Source: Chrysomallon squamiferum
Taxonomy: Eukaryota; Mollusca; Gastropoda; Neomphalida; Peltospiridae
Assembly (NCBI GenBank): GCA_012295275.1
Contig: CM022669.1
Location: 14,337,672-14,372,671 of the forward strand
Reading direction: 5' to 3'
Length of the DNA: 35,000 bases
The notes under the pieces are model-generated. The model ran no database searches, was not told the DNA's origin, and worked only from the letters and a program-made list of their open reading frames with translations. Each line of letters starts with the position of its first letter. Position 1 is the stretch's first letter. Position numbers and translations under genes: made by a program. This document shows positions 1 to 10,812 of the stretch, one piece after another.

Positions 1-1480
1 TTGTAAATGTATTCATGCAGTGATTAACATCAGTACATAGACAGAAGCAGAACGACACACCTAAATATTCCGGTCTTTAAAGACAGAAATGCAAAGACAC
101 ACAACAGACAAATACACAAGCACATAGACATGCTATAAACTAACGCTCTGACAGATAAATATTTATACACAGGCACACCACCGCCCAGTGTTTTCAGCAC
201 AGGTAACAAGCAAGACCTTGGAGAGATTAGCGTAAAATAAACTGATCTTTGTCGTTGGTGTTTATTAAAATTGTAAAATCTTTTACAGCTTTTATTATAC
301 TTTGCAACAAAAGCTACTTGTAGATATTCTTTTAGAGAAATCCAGTAATTTCGTTCGCGATCGGAAACAAGGGTCAGTGAAGAAAACATCAAAAAGCTCT
401 ATGATCTAGTTAGAACTGAACGCATTTGACGTTAAGAGGACGACAGAAGAAAGGTATTAAAACAGAGCAATATCAGAACGCCGTTAAACTGTTTCTAACG
501 CCTCACTGGTTTCCAACACTGAATTGGTGAGGGTATCACTTGTTTTGTCCGCGTCTTTATTTTTTTTTATTTTATTTTTTTTTTTTTCTTCTCTCTCTGT
601 TTTTCTTAAATATATATATTTTTTTTTTTTTTGGGGGTATTTGTGTCTACAGTCGTATTTCTGTTTTGACTCCATTTAAAACGCAAACCCAACGTCAGAC
701 CTTTCTGTTTGTTCGTCCGTCCTGGCCACGTTCCAATATCACCTTTTCAAACGAAATGCAAACAGTGACACCGAATTCATAATATCAAAAATACACTTCG
801 AATGGACGTAGTGAAAAGAAAAGTCTTAATTGGATTCTTTATGTGTCATGTCATATTAAACTAGATCGAACTGGGCTTGTTATGGAAGACATTAACGGTC
901 GTTAGGCAGAAGTATGCAAACATTTGACGCGGCGTAAAAAGCGATCCTTCGTACGTACACTGTTTTGGCAACAAAAGCGAAATCAACCGGGTTTTTGTCA
1001 TTGTATGGGTGCAATAAATAGCCGTATAATGTCCCGCTTGTGTCTGTGCCTGTCAGAGAAAAATACTTTTGTTGAAAACAAGTCTGAATATATATAGAAA
1101 TATGACGTATACTGTAAAGGTGTTTGGTTTTATTGTATCAGTTAACACGAACTGAAAATCCGTCGATGAAATATATACATACTGTTTTTTAAAAAAAGCC
1201 GAAATGTCGTCGGTTACTGGTCTTCGCGAATAGACAGTAATTGTGAAATTCTCTTCTAAATAACTGATAAAAATCAGTATCGTTATTTTTACCAGCAGAT
1301 CGGAAAGAAAGGAATAATTTAACTGGATTTTTTACCTGATACCCATTCATTTCACAACTGGAGTCGGTAAGGGTGGATTTACTTTACCAGCTGAACAATC
1401 AGTCACCGCTTTGGAATTAATCAACAAGAACGTGTACACTTTTAATTTTTCACCTGTCTTTATAAATTAACACGTTTTGA
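1..1480. other. Upstream region of gene A, no coding gene seen
   Basis: No convincing exon is visible on either strand. The stretch has ordinary AT-rich sequence, a T-rich tract at about 557-632 and no transposon ends that I can recognise. The open frames here have no family-like composition and no splice context. Promoter or untranslated exons of gene A could lie here. Donor-like GGTAAG near 1366-1371 and GGTGAG near 523 are possible ends of a non-coding first exon, but neither can be chosen from sequence alone. Confidence 0.5.
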
Positions 1481-1483
1481 TCT

Positions 1484-1485
<2 letters not shown>

Positions 1486-1516
<31 letters not shown>
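1486..1516. repeat. (TA)n microsatellite
   Basis: An uninterrupted run of alternating T and A of about 31 bases lies roughly 130 bases before the start codon of gene A. It could be mistaken for a TATA box, but no start site can be fixed from it. Confidence 0.95.
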
Positions 1517-1518
<2 letters not shown>

Positions 1519-1588
1519 GATAACTACAACAAAAGTGAAATAACGAAGATTTCAATTTCAGTGGAGTAATTTACGTCGTCTAACAATA

Positions 1589-1613
1589 CAATTTTTTCGT
1601 TAACTTTTCTTAG
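1589..1613 (+). other. Candidate 3' splice site in the 5' leader of gene A
   Basis: A pyrimidine-rich stretch ends in TTTTCTTAG at 1613, which is 31 bases before the ATG at 1645. A second, weaker candidate ends in TTTCAG at 1561. Either would mean that gene A has an untranslated exon further upstream. This is inference from splice consensus only. Confidence 0.4.
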
Positions 1614-1644
1614 CGATTAACTTGAAAAAAGTGTAAGAGTGAAA

Positions 1645-1858
1645 ATGGGTTGCTTGGAATCGTCAGGCTGGGCGAAGATGGCGCTGTTGGTGTTGCTGCT
1701 GGGAATGCTTCTGCATATTTCGGGTTGGGCGACGCCAAATTTCATGGTGTACGAGACCGCGTCTGGAGTTCTCAAAGTGACCGTCGGGTTATGGCGGATG
1801 ACGTCATGCGCGAGCAGTTCGTGTCAGGAAGTCGCTGTGAGCTCCATCTATGTCAATG
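1645..1858 (+). CDS. Gene A coding exon 1 (residues 1-71)
   Basis: This exon encodes the short cytoplasmic start MGCLESSG, helix 1 ([20 protein letters not shown]) and most of extracellular loop 1 with the GLW and two-cysteine motif. It ends ATG followed by the donor GTAAGT at 1859-1864, leaving one base of codon 72. A lower-case reading frame shifted by +1 is also open here but lacks any family features. The exon is clearly richer in GC than the surrounding intron. Confidence 0.92.
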
Positions 1859-2004
1859 GTAAGTCAGTCCGTGCAGCGAAATGCCGAGCCACGGCATTTA
1901 CAACACTTGTTAGTGGTTTGTATCCACACTGGTTAAATGAATTGTATGTCTTTCTAAACGTGTGTGTGCGTGTGTGAGTGTGTGTGTGTGAATATACATT
2001 CAGG

Positions 2005-2036
<32 letters not shown>

Positions 2037-2251
2037 TACATATATACATACATACAAACATACACACATACATACAAACATTAATACATACATATATTCT
2101 TACACACATATATACGTACAAGCATGCACAAAGACAAACAGAAAAACAGACACACACACTCACACACATACACACAGATATATATATATATATTGAATGT
2201 GTGAGTATGTATGTATATGTGTGTATGTATGCATGTATGTGTGTGTATGTA

Positions 2252-2324
<73 letters not shown>

Positions 2325-2974
2325 GTATGTGTGTGTATGTATATACATATTTTGTGTATGTCTGTGTGTGTATATGTCCACATTCCTTTATGTTATTTTT
2401 GCCCATTATTCTGCCTCGCAAAATTTAAAATTAAAACAAGAAAGAAAAGCAGAATAAATAAATAATTGTTCATAATATCCTTTCAATCCTATTAAGAATA
2501 TATATATATATATATATAGATATAGATAAAAAAAAGAATGAAAGAAAAAAACAAAGAAGTATTAAAACAGAACAAACAAAAACTCCTGCATAAAGGTCGT
2601 ATCACTAGACCTTTGTTTAAACGTGTCATTAGTTTTACTTAACACCTGAATACAGAATTACTCATACATTAACTTTGTAACGTATATTAACTAACTAATA
2701 TACGTAACGTAATATTGTAATGTAAACACAAATCAAGACAAACTCAATAACACAGTAAACAAATATGACTTCAAACAAACCAGCCCCACACGTACAAGCG
2801 TGTTTGTGTTTGTGTTTATATCAGCAGTGTTCCCAGTCAGTGGTGATTCTGCTTTATTTGTACACAGAAATTAACCCTGGATTTTAAAAACAAAATTCTA
2901 AATATATGACTCCATCTACATCCCATTGTTTCTCTCTTTGTTGTATTCTCAACACCCACGTAAATAAATTTGGA

Positions 2975-3035
<61 letters not shown>

Positions 3036-4502
3036 AGAGAGAGAAAGAAAGAAAGAAAGACAGAGAGATAGAAAGACAGTGACAGAGTGACAGATCGACT
3101 GTGACTGATACGAAAAAAGTTAAAAATGTACTAATGTTCAAACTTTAAAACAATACATCTGTTAACGTTATTATTTTATAATTTACATTTGAAATTAACA
3201 TTAACTTGTTTTTTATTGTTATTATTGTCATGTTATTATGTTATTTTATAATTTATAATTTGAAATTATTATTAACTTATTTTATTTTTTTGATTATTAT
3301 TTTATTATTATTATTATTTTATTTATCAAATCAATTTACAAGAAGTTAATTAATTTAAAAATATCTTTTTTTTTAAACTATTAAACGCTTTACTTATACA
3401 AAACGTTTTCCTTTAAATGTGAACAAAAATTATAATGTTTACCGTAAAATCAAACTGAATGTATCAGTTACAACATACACGACAGCGTGACTCTGTCTAA
3501 AAATAACTGTTTTTCACGTTTAGTTTAACCTTCCATAGCATCGTAAACATATCTAAATATCGGTGGTTTTAAAATCTTGCTATTGTTTACTTTCTTTAAT
3601 TATTTTATTTTATTTTTTTTATTTTTTATTTTATATTATTTTTTTTATTTTTTTTTCATTTTATTATATTATATTTTATTTTATTTTATTTTATTTTGTT
3701 TTTTTATTTTATTTTATTTTATTTTAATTTTATTTTTTATTTATTTTATTTTATTTTTATTTTATTATTATTATTATTATTAGTTTTGTTATTTTATTTT
3801 ATTTTTTTTATTTTTATTTTTTTTTTTTTTTATTAATTTTATTTAATTTTATTTATTTATTATTATTATTATTTATTTTGTTGTTGTTGTTGTTTGTTGT
3901 TTTTGTTGTTTGTTAATTTAACTACGTTATCTTTCACTTAACACTGTTAATTTATGTACGTTTACATTCACGCTAATAATGAATATCGTTTTTTTTTTTT
4001 TTTTAAATCATTTTCAGGTCTGTTCAACGCGACTCGTGCTATGATGACCATTGCCTTCCTGCTAGTAATCATGGCCACAGTTCTTCTCTTTATCTACGTG
4101 TTCTTCAACTCAGCCAGAGTTCAGAGTTTGGCCAATGTCTGCATGTGGCTCTGCTTTGCAATGGGTAAGATTAAATTTAATATTCAGAACACAACTGCGA
4201 CCGAAAAAAAATATGGAGTGAAAAAAAAATCGGTGAATAGTGGTAGTAGTGGTAGTTTCAGTGAAAGTGATGGTATGAGTAGCAGTAGTAGTGACAGGAG
4301 ACGTGGTGGAGGTAGTATAAGCGCTGGGGATAAAATTCATATCAGTCTTGGCAGTGGCTATACTCACGTATATGAATGTATTATGTGTGTATGTATGTAT
4401 AATCGTAGTAATGTAGTTTTAATATAATTGCATGTATATATATATACATATACATACATATAAACATATATATATATATGTAGATGTTCTGTATGTGTAT
4501 AA

Positions 4503-4595
<93 letters not shown>

Positions 4596-4940
4596 TACAT
4601 TATAAACTGAAAAAATAATAACATAAATTTGTTTTTTTTCTTTGAAGGACTTTTCACGCTGATCGGAATGATTATCTGGCTGGCCTACATCCCCAGCCCC
4701 TTCGTCGTCTCCTTCTCCCTCGGGCTGTGTGTCCTGGGCATGATTCTCACCCTCATCGCTGGCGCGCTCATGATACCGGAAGTGTTTGAACCTCGATATC
4801 GCAGCGACTCAGATCGAGGCTACTCCAGAGAAGGCCGAGGCTGGTCGAGAGGGGACCGCCGGTGGTCTAGGGGAGGAATATCCGATAGAGGGGGGTACAA
4901 CACAAACAGACCCCCCGTACAAAGATCCTGGATGGAATAG
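1645..4940 (+). CDS. Gene A: claudin/PMP22-like four-transmembrane protein (3 coding exons)
   Basis: The exons 1645-1858, 4018-4164 and 4648-4940 join in frame (654 bases) into a 217-residue protein. Both introns are GT-AG and in phase 1. Seen: four hydrophobic helices at about 10-29, 79-101, 112-135 and 140-163. A first extracellular loop carries GLW at 48-50 with Cys55 and Cys60. The sequence NATRAMM precedes helix 2 and GLFTLIG lies in helix 3. The tail from 168 is rich in Arg, Gly, Ser and Trp. Known: this plan is that of the claudin/PMP22/EMP/MP20 superfamily, which acts at cell junctions or in membrane domains, and 217 residues is normal for it. Odd: the two loop cysteines are only four residues apart, the usual TPYW becomes TPNF, the second loop is very short, and no claudin-type PDZ-binding end is seen. 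Ortholog identity cannot be named. The ATG has A at -3 and G at +4, with an in-frame stop at 1618-1620. Confidence 0.92.
1960..2372. repeat. Compound (TG)n/(CA)n/(TATG)n microsatellite
   Basis: About 410 bases of TG and CA dinucleotides with TATG and TACA interruptions. The strand bias switches from CA-rich to TG-rich near 2194. The two arms are roughly complementary, so the array could fold back on itself. It produces long His/Thr/Tyr and Cys/Val open frames on both strands that are not genes. Confidence 0.97.
2498..2526. repeat. (TA)n followed by GATA-like repeat
   Basis: A short TA run grades into TAGATAGATA. It lies within intron 1 of gene A. Confidence 0.85.
2976..3080. repeat. (CA)n-(GA)n-(GAAA)n compound microsatellite
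   Basis: About 57 bases of perfect CA run directly into GA and then GAAA units. The array lies within intron 1 of gene A. Confidence 0.97.
3590..3925. repeat. T-rich TTTTA/TTA/TTG low-complexity array
   Basis: This is a pentanucleotide-like TTTTA array that passes into TTA and then TTG units. From 3658 to 3921 there is not a single C on the + strand. It lies about 90 bases before the acceptor of exon 2. Confidence 0.95.
4018..4164 (+). CDS. Gene A coding exon 2 (residues 72-121)
   Basis: The acceptor is TTTTCAG at 4011-4017 and the donor is GTAAGA at 4165-4170. The exon encodes LFNATRAMM, helix 2 ([20 protein letters not shown]), the short cytoplasmic turn NSARVQS and the first part of helix 3. 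N75-A-T is a glycosylation sequon by pattern, but it sits next to the membrane, so its use is doubtful. The frame stays open past the donor for about 87 codons, through AGT repeats. Confidence 0.92.
4165..4647 (+). other. Gene A intron 2 (phase 1, 483 bp)
   Basis: It begins GTAAGA and ends with a T-rich tract and TTTGAAG. It contains an AGT-rich segment at about 4240-4320, a TA/CA-rich part, and a compound (TA)n-(CA)n-(GA)n repeat at 4509-4590 close to the acceptor. Confidence 0.88.
4509..4590. repeat. (TA)n-(CA)n-(GA)n compound microsatellite
   Basis: Three dinucleotide blocks follow each other: TA to about 4540, CA to 4550, then GA to 4590. The array ends 57 bases before the gene A exon 3 acceptor. 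Confidence 0.97.
4648..4940 (+). CDS. Gene A coding exon 3 (residues 121-217 and stop)
   Basis: The acceptor TTTGAAG ends at 4647. The exon completes helix 3, encodes a very short second loop (IPSPFVV), helix 4 and a tail of about 50 residues, and stops at TAG 4938-4940. The tail repeats the pattern aromatic-Ser-Arg-x-Gly/Asp-Arg ([20 protein letters not shown]), making it strongly basic, and ends RSWME. The basic repeats suggest contact with acidic lipid, RNA or protein, which is inference only. Confidence 0.92.
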
Positions 4941-5114
4941 TCAGTTTGTTACAGATTCGGTTTGTTGTTTTGTTGTTTTTGTTTTCAAACAGAAGAGATT
5001 GTATGGTTATGGCTGGATGTGGCAATCGTTGGCCAGGATTCTTGATAAAGATTCCTTGAATACGATCAGGAGATTTATTTTCTTTACTTTGTTTTTAATA
5101 TGTTGGTTTGATCA

Positions 5115-5141
5115 ACATTATTAATATTATTATTGTTTTGG

Positions 5142-5172
<31 letters not shown>

Positions 5173-5200
5173 GATTATTATTATTATTATTTTAAACTAA
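5115..5200. repeat. (ATT)n microsatellite
   Basis: ATT trinucleotide units with minor interruptions, located in the probable 3' UTR of gene A. Confidence 0.95.
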
Positions 5201-5261
5201 AATGCTTCATTATTAGTTGTTAAAGATAAATTATTTCGTTCTTTTTTCAGACGATTTATTT

Positions 5262-5435
5262 ATAACAACAACGACTAGTACTACTACTACTTCTACTACT
5301 GCTACTACTACTACTATTACTACTGCTGCTGCTGTTACTACTACTACTGCTATTAGTACTACTACTACTACAGTTCTTGTTCTACTTTTTATTATTATTA
5401 TTATCATTAGTATTTGTTGTTGTTGTTGTTATTAA
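5262..5435. repeat. (ACT)n/(ATT)n/(GTT)n trinucleotide array
   Basis: ACT units with GCT, TCT and ATT variants pass into ATT and then GTT units. One frame reads as poly-Thr followed by poly-Ile and poly-Cys, a product of the repeat and not a gene. Confidence 0.95.
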
Positions 5436-5566
5436 AATATTTCTCCGAGAAAATATATCTCAGATAAATTTCAATCTGGAAATTCTCTTTCGATATTCAA
5501 AAATGAATTAACCATGAACCTACATCCAACTTTTTTATATCTCACTCACCAATCTGCGGTATTGAA

Positions 5567-5572
5567 AATAAA
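5567..5572 (+). terminator. Candidate polyadenylation signal of gene A
   Basis: AATAAA lies 627 bases after the stop codon. A second AATAAA is at 5635-5640 and another near 6316. Transcript ends cannot be chosen without cDNA. Confidence 0.4.
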
Positions 5573-5640
5573 TTCTTAATAATTCTTAGTAATGAATTAA
5601 TGGAATTTAAGAAGGAAAACATTAAATTATCTTAAATAAA

Positions 5641-8600
5641 CTCTATGAAAATATGTTAAAGAAATCAATACGATAATCTAATAAGATAGATACTGGTCTG
5701 GGAGGACAGGTATGCTATATTTAGTAACAGTCAGTGACTTTTTACTCCCGGTGTATTTTGTCGAATGAAAATAGTTCCACAATTTAAATAGTTCCTAGGC
5801 AACGTTAAGTACAACGTGCCCAGGCCGTTTTCCTCCATTAAATATTGGCGATGATTTCAGTTTGTTTATTTTTTTGCAAAATCAATCTTCAAGGCTATAT
5901 TTAAAATTAATATTTATTTATTTATTATTTATTTAATAATGCAGTTCTCATATTAAGAAGAAATGGATACTCAGAGAAAAAAAAGATAAGTGAAATGACA
6001 GTTCAGTTTAACAAATCTGTGATATTTTATACTTTGTGTTTTTGTTTGTACGTTTAGCTTGTTTGTAAATATTCGTAGTTTTATAATCAGTTGTATATAA
6101 ATTATGTTATCTTAGGATTTAATCAAGTCTAAATTTGTACGTGAATCTTTAAAAGGGATCGATATTAATCTTGGTAAAGTGTTATTTCTTCTTCTTCTTT
6201 TTTTTTTTTTTTTTTTTAACCTTGACTTCGTCTTAAATGATTATGACAGCTTTTGATCGTAAAAGAATTTTAAAATTCATTTCAAATATGTTATTCGGTC
6301 TTTTGAAAAATTTTCAATAAATCAGTAACAAGAAAGAGTTCTAAAAATATTTTAATAATATAAAAAATAAGAATATAAATCTGATATAAAACTAATTATA
6401 TATATATGTCACTATCAGTTTTATTACACTTTCACTCATGTGAAAAATATTATTATTTTCATTATTATTATTATTATTATATTTATTATATCTTTTAAGA
6501 ATCTATTTAAAATTATATGTTTTATGTAAATAACTCGATTTCTGATAGTTTTGTAAATATTCAGCTATGTTTCAACATGTAAATATCTGATATGATGTTG
6601 TAATTAATTACATTTTTATAGATTCTGACTATGGATTTAAATAAATCCAGTTTTAATGTAAACAAAATAATAAATAAATAATGCGTTACTATTACAATAC
6701 TGTGCATGTTTGTGTTTGTGTAATATAAATCCGTAAAACTGAAACATATTCTTGTTTTTCCATTAATCTGTTTTCCCGTTCCATCCAGTGTCTAGTTTAT
6801 CCAAAACTGGCTGCAGAAAGATGCTTTGCTCTGATCCATAACATTAAGTTATGAAAAGACAACTCTGGTTTCCTTCCTCATTTTATACATTAACAATACG
6901 TGTATCTCATACTTAATTGTTAATGTGCAAATATCTTTTTTTTTTAATCATATCCCAGTTATTTACGAGAAAGACTCGTGAAATTGGAATGGGCGAAATC
7001 TCGTACTCTGCTGATTGGCTGATTAATGGGTTTTCAAAACATTTCGTTTACATATGATTTACTAAAGACTACAGCAGATTCTCGACATTACATGTTACAA
7101 ATACGTCGACAGTTCATGTTACTACGTTTGTATATATATATATATATATAAACACAAACAAACACAAACACACACATACACACACACACATATATTGCTG
7201 ATAAACATATGGATAATCTATTTCTGTTAAATATGTTGACGACCTCTTTATATTGAACACGTTGACAACTTACCCATAATACCCACATTCACTTCTGCAT
7301 CACACACACGCACACTCACATATACACTCACACACAAATACACAGTTTCTGTTTATTTCTAACAGAAGTCAAAAAACAGGCTGAAAGTGATTTCACATAT
7401 ATAAATATATATATATGATTTGTTTATCATTACTTTATGTGGAACAGATAAAAACTGTATTTACGTATGTTTAAATTCACTCCACAAACTTATTTACTTG
7501 CTTTTTACTTTCTGCCTGAAAAACAAAAATTTTATCGGGTTTCTTTTTTTTTTTTTTTTTTTTTTTTAATGTAGTCTATAAAAATAATAAAGTATATTCT
7601 GTAACTAATAATAACTTATGACAGAATTATAAATGCGCTTTCGTTATAAGAAAATAGTAAAATTAACCTTGTATGTTTTTACAGTCCAGCTTTAATACAT
7701 GCATACATACACCAAGCGTGTAGGAAATGTTGCTTGGCGAGAACACGTTTTAATGTAAGTTAAACGATTTGGAAAAACCAAAAAAAAAAAAAAACCCCAA
7801 AAAAAAAAACATTTATCTTGTGGAGATTCTACTGGGAAATAAAAAATAAATAAATAAATAAATAAAAATCAGTTGGTGTTATCTTGCTTGTAAAATATCT
7901 ATTATGTCAACACAGACAAACAAAGAAAACGGCCTGAAAAAATGTCACAGAGTCATGTACATTTTTCAATTCACAGATATGTTATTAGTGTAAAAAAATA
8001 AATAAAATAAAATAAATAAATAAAAAAAGTATTTGAGAACTTAGGTTAAAAAATATTATCTATGGCACTGAGTAAATAATTTTTTCCTAAAAACCAGCCT
8101 TTTAACATTATAAAGTTTGAAATAAAAATGGAATTACATCCCATGTGGATGCATATTTTCGTGAAGTTATTTCGTACATAAAAAAGAAAATAAATGCGTG
8201 ACTGTCTGAGTTTACGTCATCGATGTCACCGTCATCGTCATTATAACATCATCATCACCATCATCATCATCATTACTGTTACTTTTATTTATTTATTTAT
8301 ATATTTTGCAAATAATTAACTCAACAATTCAGGTTATTGCCACCCGTTATTCAATGCACGAACGTATTAAATAAGAGAGTAATACTAAACGTCTTCATAA
8401 ACAAAGATAATTTTTTCAAATCACGACACTTTTCATGATGTAAACAATTTTAAAAACATTATCCAGACAAAAGAGCATTGCCATCCATTACGGACAGAAA
8501 ACATGACGTCATTTTGACGTTGTTAACGTTACCAGTTCAGTACAGCACCAGATGTAGTGTATGCAGTTCAGTAATTATTTCTGTTGTTTTTATTACACAA

Positions 8601-8661
8601 AATCTTTTAAAGATCACGTTTATCGATTTCAGCCTCTGTTTTTATTTTCACTGAAAGACCA

Positions 8662-8698
<37 letters not shown>

Positions 8699-9511
8699 AT
8701 CTGACATAAGTAAATTGATTTTTTTTTTTGGTTAATATCAGTAGATATTAATACAAGAACATACACACATTCGCATACAACAAAATGCGCAGTATTTTTG
8801 GTTATGTGTACGCATATGTACAAAAAGTAAATCTGGCTTTAATTTTACTCGTTAATTTCTCTCGCTTTCTGTCTCTCTGTCCCATTCCCTGCCTATTTAG
8901 TATTCTGTGTCTCTGTCATTCCCTCTTTCTTTTTGTATCTGTGTATGTGTCTCTCTTGCATAAATACTTTGTGTATGTGTATCCATGTGTGTGTGTGTGT
9001 GTGTGTGTGTGTTAGGTGTTTGTGTAAAGTGAAAAGCCAAATAATTGCACTTAAAATTAAAATTTATTAAAAGAATTTTACATTAAAACTTGTTTTACAA
9101 TCAGTATGAATCATGAATAAACAAACACGAAATACAACAGCGAGGCACAAACACAATGACTTGTTAATGGCTTAAAATAGAAAACTTCTAAACTTTTTAA
9201 TTTATACAGTTGCACAATTAGAATTAAAAGAAAAAAGAAAAATAACAATAATAATAACAATAATAAATTAAAGAAAAATAAAATAAAACAAAAAAAGTTA
9301 TTGCTTAAAGTACAAAGATGCTACAGAACGCTTAAGCATTAATACACAACGGTTATTTTTCAATCTGAATGTCGACTGGTTTTCATCGTAACAAGTGCCA
9401 AATGAAAGAGAGAAACATTAATTGTGTTAAAAATAAAATAAACTGAGTGAACGATACGAAAATGATAACAAGATGGTCGGACTGTGTATTATGGACATAT
9501 GATTTGTGTTC

Positions 9512-9544
<33 letters not shown>

Positions 9545-10328
9545 TTATGAATAACGTAAAAGTATTAGATCCCTGTTTAAACTGATCGGCCATCTAGAAA
9601 AAATAAAAATGAAGAAACGAAGAGTTGCCTCCCTTCGTACTTGACCTGCACAACGTCAGTGGATTCTCAGGAATATGGTTTAGAACCTAGCCAAATTAAC
9701 ACGTTTTTCTTTTTATTTTCCTTTTTCTTTTCAGTTTTATTTCCTTTTAAGTACATTAACAATAACTGTTAAAACTGTTGTTATTATTTTTTTTTAAGAA
9801 TTAAAAATTTAAAACCCCGGACATTCTTACCGGCGATTATAATGCTTGACATTTATCTAACAAAAAGTTGTTTTTTTTTTTTTATCAAAACGATTGCTCT
9901 ATCGTTAAAAGATTTCTGTTACAAAATATATATAAATGTATATTCCTACGCACATCAATAGTTTTAATTGAAGTATTGTATTATAGTAGTTATTTTAGTT
10001 ACAAAAGGTATTGAAAAATAGGATTCCTTATTTTTTTATTATTATTATTTTATTTTTTTTGAATTATATGAATGTTTTTTTTTTTTTTTTTTTTTTTTTA
10101 TTATTATTATTCTTTTTTATTATTATTATTTTTTGTTTTGACTCCATACACTTTTCATTTTTATCTTTTACTTGTATTTGGAACTTCTGCATTATTATTA
10201 TTATGATTATGATTATGATTATCGATATTTTTCATAAATTTTCTTGATCTTTTTTCTTTTCGTTTTCGTATGCCATTCAAAGGTGTTAATAATAAAAAAA
10301 CTTTTTCTATTGTATGTGAAAGATACCT
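5641..10328. other. Convergent intergenic region, no gene seen
   Basis: AT-rich sequence between the 3' ends of genes A (+) and B (-). It holds scattered simple repeats: TA/CA near 7133-7195, AAAT near 7842-7866, ATC near 8247-8273, 32 A at 8665-8696, TG near 8988-9011, 29 A at 9512-9540, and T/TTA tracts at 10030-10140. Open frames here are translations of these tracts. No splice-bounded exon, tRNA or transposase fragment was recognised. Confidence 0.6.
8504..8511. promoter_or_regulatory. CRE-type palindrome TGACGTCA
   Basis: This is a perfect eight-base cAMP response element palindrome in intergenic DNA. It is one of five such sites in the window. Use as a CREB/ATF site is inference. Confidence 0.3.
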
Positions 10329-10334
10329 TTTATT
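10329..10334 (-). terminator. Candidate polyadenylation signal of gene B
   Basis: AATAAA on the - strand about 357 bases beyond the gene B stop codon. It is the first canonical signal I see downstream. An AATAAG lies nearer, around 10635-10640. Confidence 0.4.
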
Positions 10335-10690
10335 CTGAAAAAAAAAAAAATAACATTTGTAAAAACAGATTTAAAGATGCTGTTATATTTACATATTTAT
10401 ATATGTATGTGTATTTTCATATCTGATATAAGAATGTGATAGCTAAATAATAAAAAAAAAAGGGTTAAAAATAATTTTAAGAATGTTTGAGTGACGTAAC
10501 AACCAACACCGTGCCTAATGTGTCGAACTTCATAAGACATCTCCGACGTTATGACCACGTCATCCATGACGTCATTTTCTCTTTTGTTTTACAACTCTGA
10601 CCAATCGTGTGTGTGTGTGTACTATTACATCCTTATTATACAGCAAGCCTAGAGATCAGTAGCGACAACAAAATGGCGGCTATGAAAGGT
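10335..10690 (-). other. Gene B 3' UTR (approximate)
   Basis: Sequence between the stop codon and the candidate polyadenylation signal. It holds a TGACGTCA palindrome at 10567-10574, a short (TG)n run and, on the + strand, CAAAATGGCGGC at 10669-10680, which resembles a YY1 site. Confidence 0.4.
10567..10574. promoter_or_regulatory. CRE-type palindrome TGACGTCA
   Basis: This is a perfect palindrome 238 bases from the identical palindrome that begins gene B coding exon 2 (10805-10812). A TGACGTAA variant lies near 10491. Confidence 0.3.
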
Positions 10691-10812
10691 TTATGATAAG
10701 GCACGGACGACGAAGGCGCTGACGAGTGAGAACGCTAACCACTGGACAGAGTGCAGGGACGGACATCCACTTTGCGTTGTACTTTCTTCTGCGCTTGGCT
10801 CTGGTGACGTCA
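10691..10812 (-). CDS. Gene B coding exon 2 (mature chain end and GPI-type tail)
   Basis: The exon opens with TGACGTCACC directly after the acceptor TTTTAG (10818-10813). Its first two bases complete an ATG codon (Met34) across the junction. It encodes residues 34-73 and stops at TAA 10693-10691. The hydrophobic tail is immediately followed by the stop, as in GPI precursors. Confidence 0.78.

Larger units (their letters stand above)
1859..4017 (+). other. Gene A intron 1 (phase 1, 2159 bp)
   Basis: It begins GTAAGT and ends in a long T tract followed by TTTTCAG. It contains TG/CA arrays, a (TA)n run, a (CA)n-(GA)n compound repeat and a T-rich TTTTA array. No additional in-frame exon was recognised within it. 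Confidence 0.88.
4941..5640 (+). other. Gene A 3' UTR (approximate)
   Basis: No further exon is expected after the stop codon. This stretch holds ATT and ACT repeats and two polyadenylation signals. The end is approximate and depends on which signal is used. Confidence 0.5.

Noticed and set aside
30-392. 120-codon - strand frame
   Set aside because: No recognisable domain, and composition follows AT-rich sequence. Hydrophobic runs are not enough.
1954-2465. Overlapping His/Thr and Cys/Val frames on both strands
   Set aside because: CA/TG microsatellite translation in intron 1 of gene A.
4786-5124. 112-codon frame overlapping gene A exon 3
   Set aside because: Shadow of exon 3 in another frame that runs into the 3' UTR.
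5217-5435. Thr-rich frame with a hydrophobic end after an acceptor-like TTTTTTCAG
   Set aside because: It looks mucin-like, but Thr, Ile and Cys runs come directly from ACT, ATT and GTT repeats. No donor or partner exon fits.
8665-9540. Poly(A) tracts as tails of retroposed SINE copies
   Set aside because: No conserved body, A/B boxes or target-site duplications could be recognised next to the tracts.
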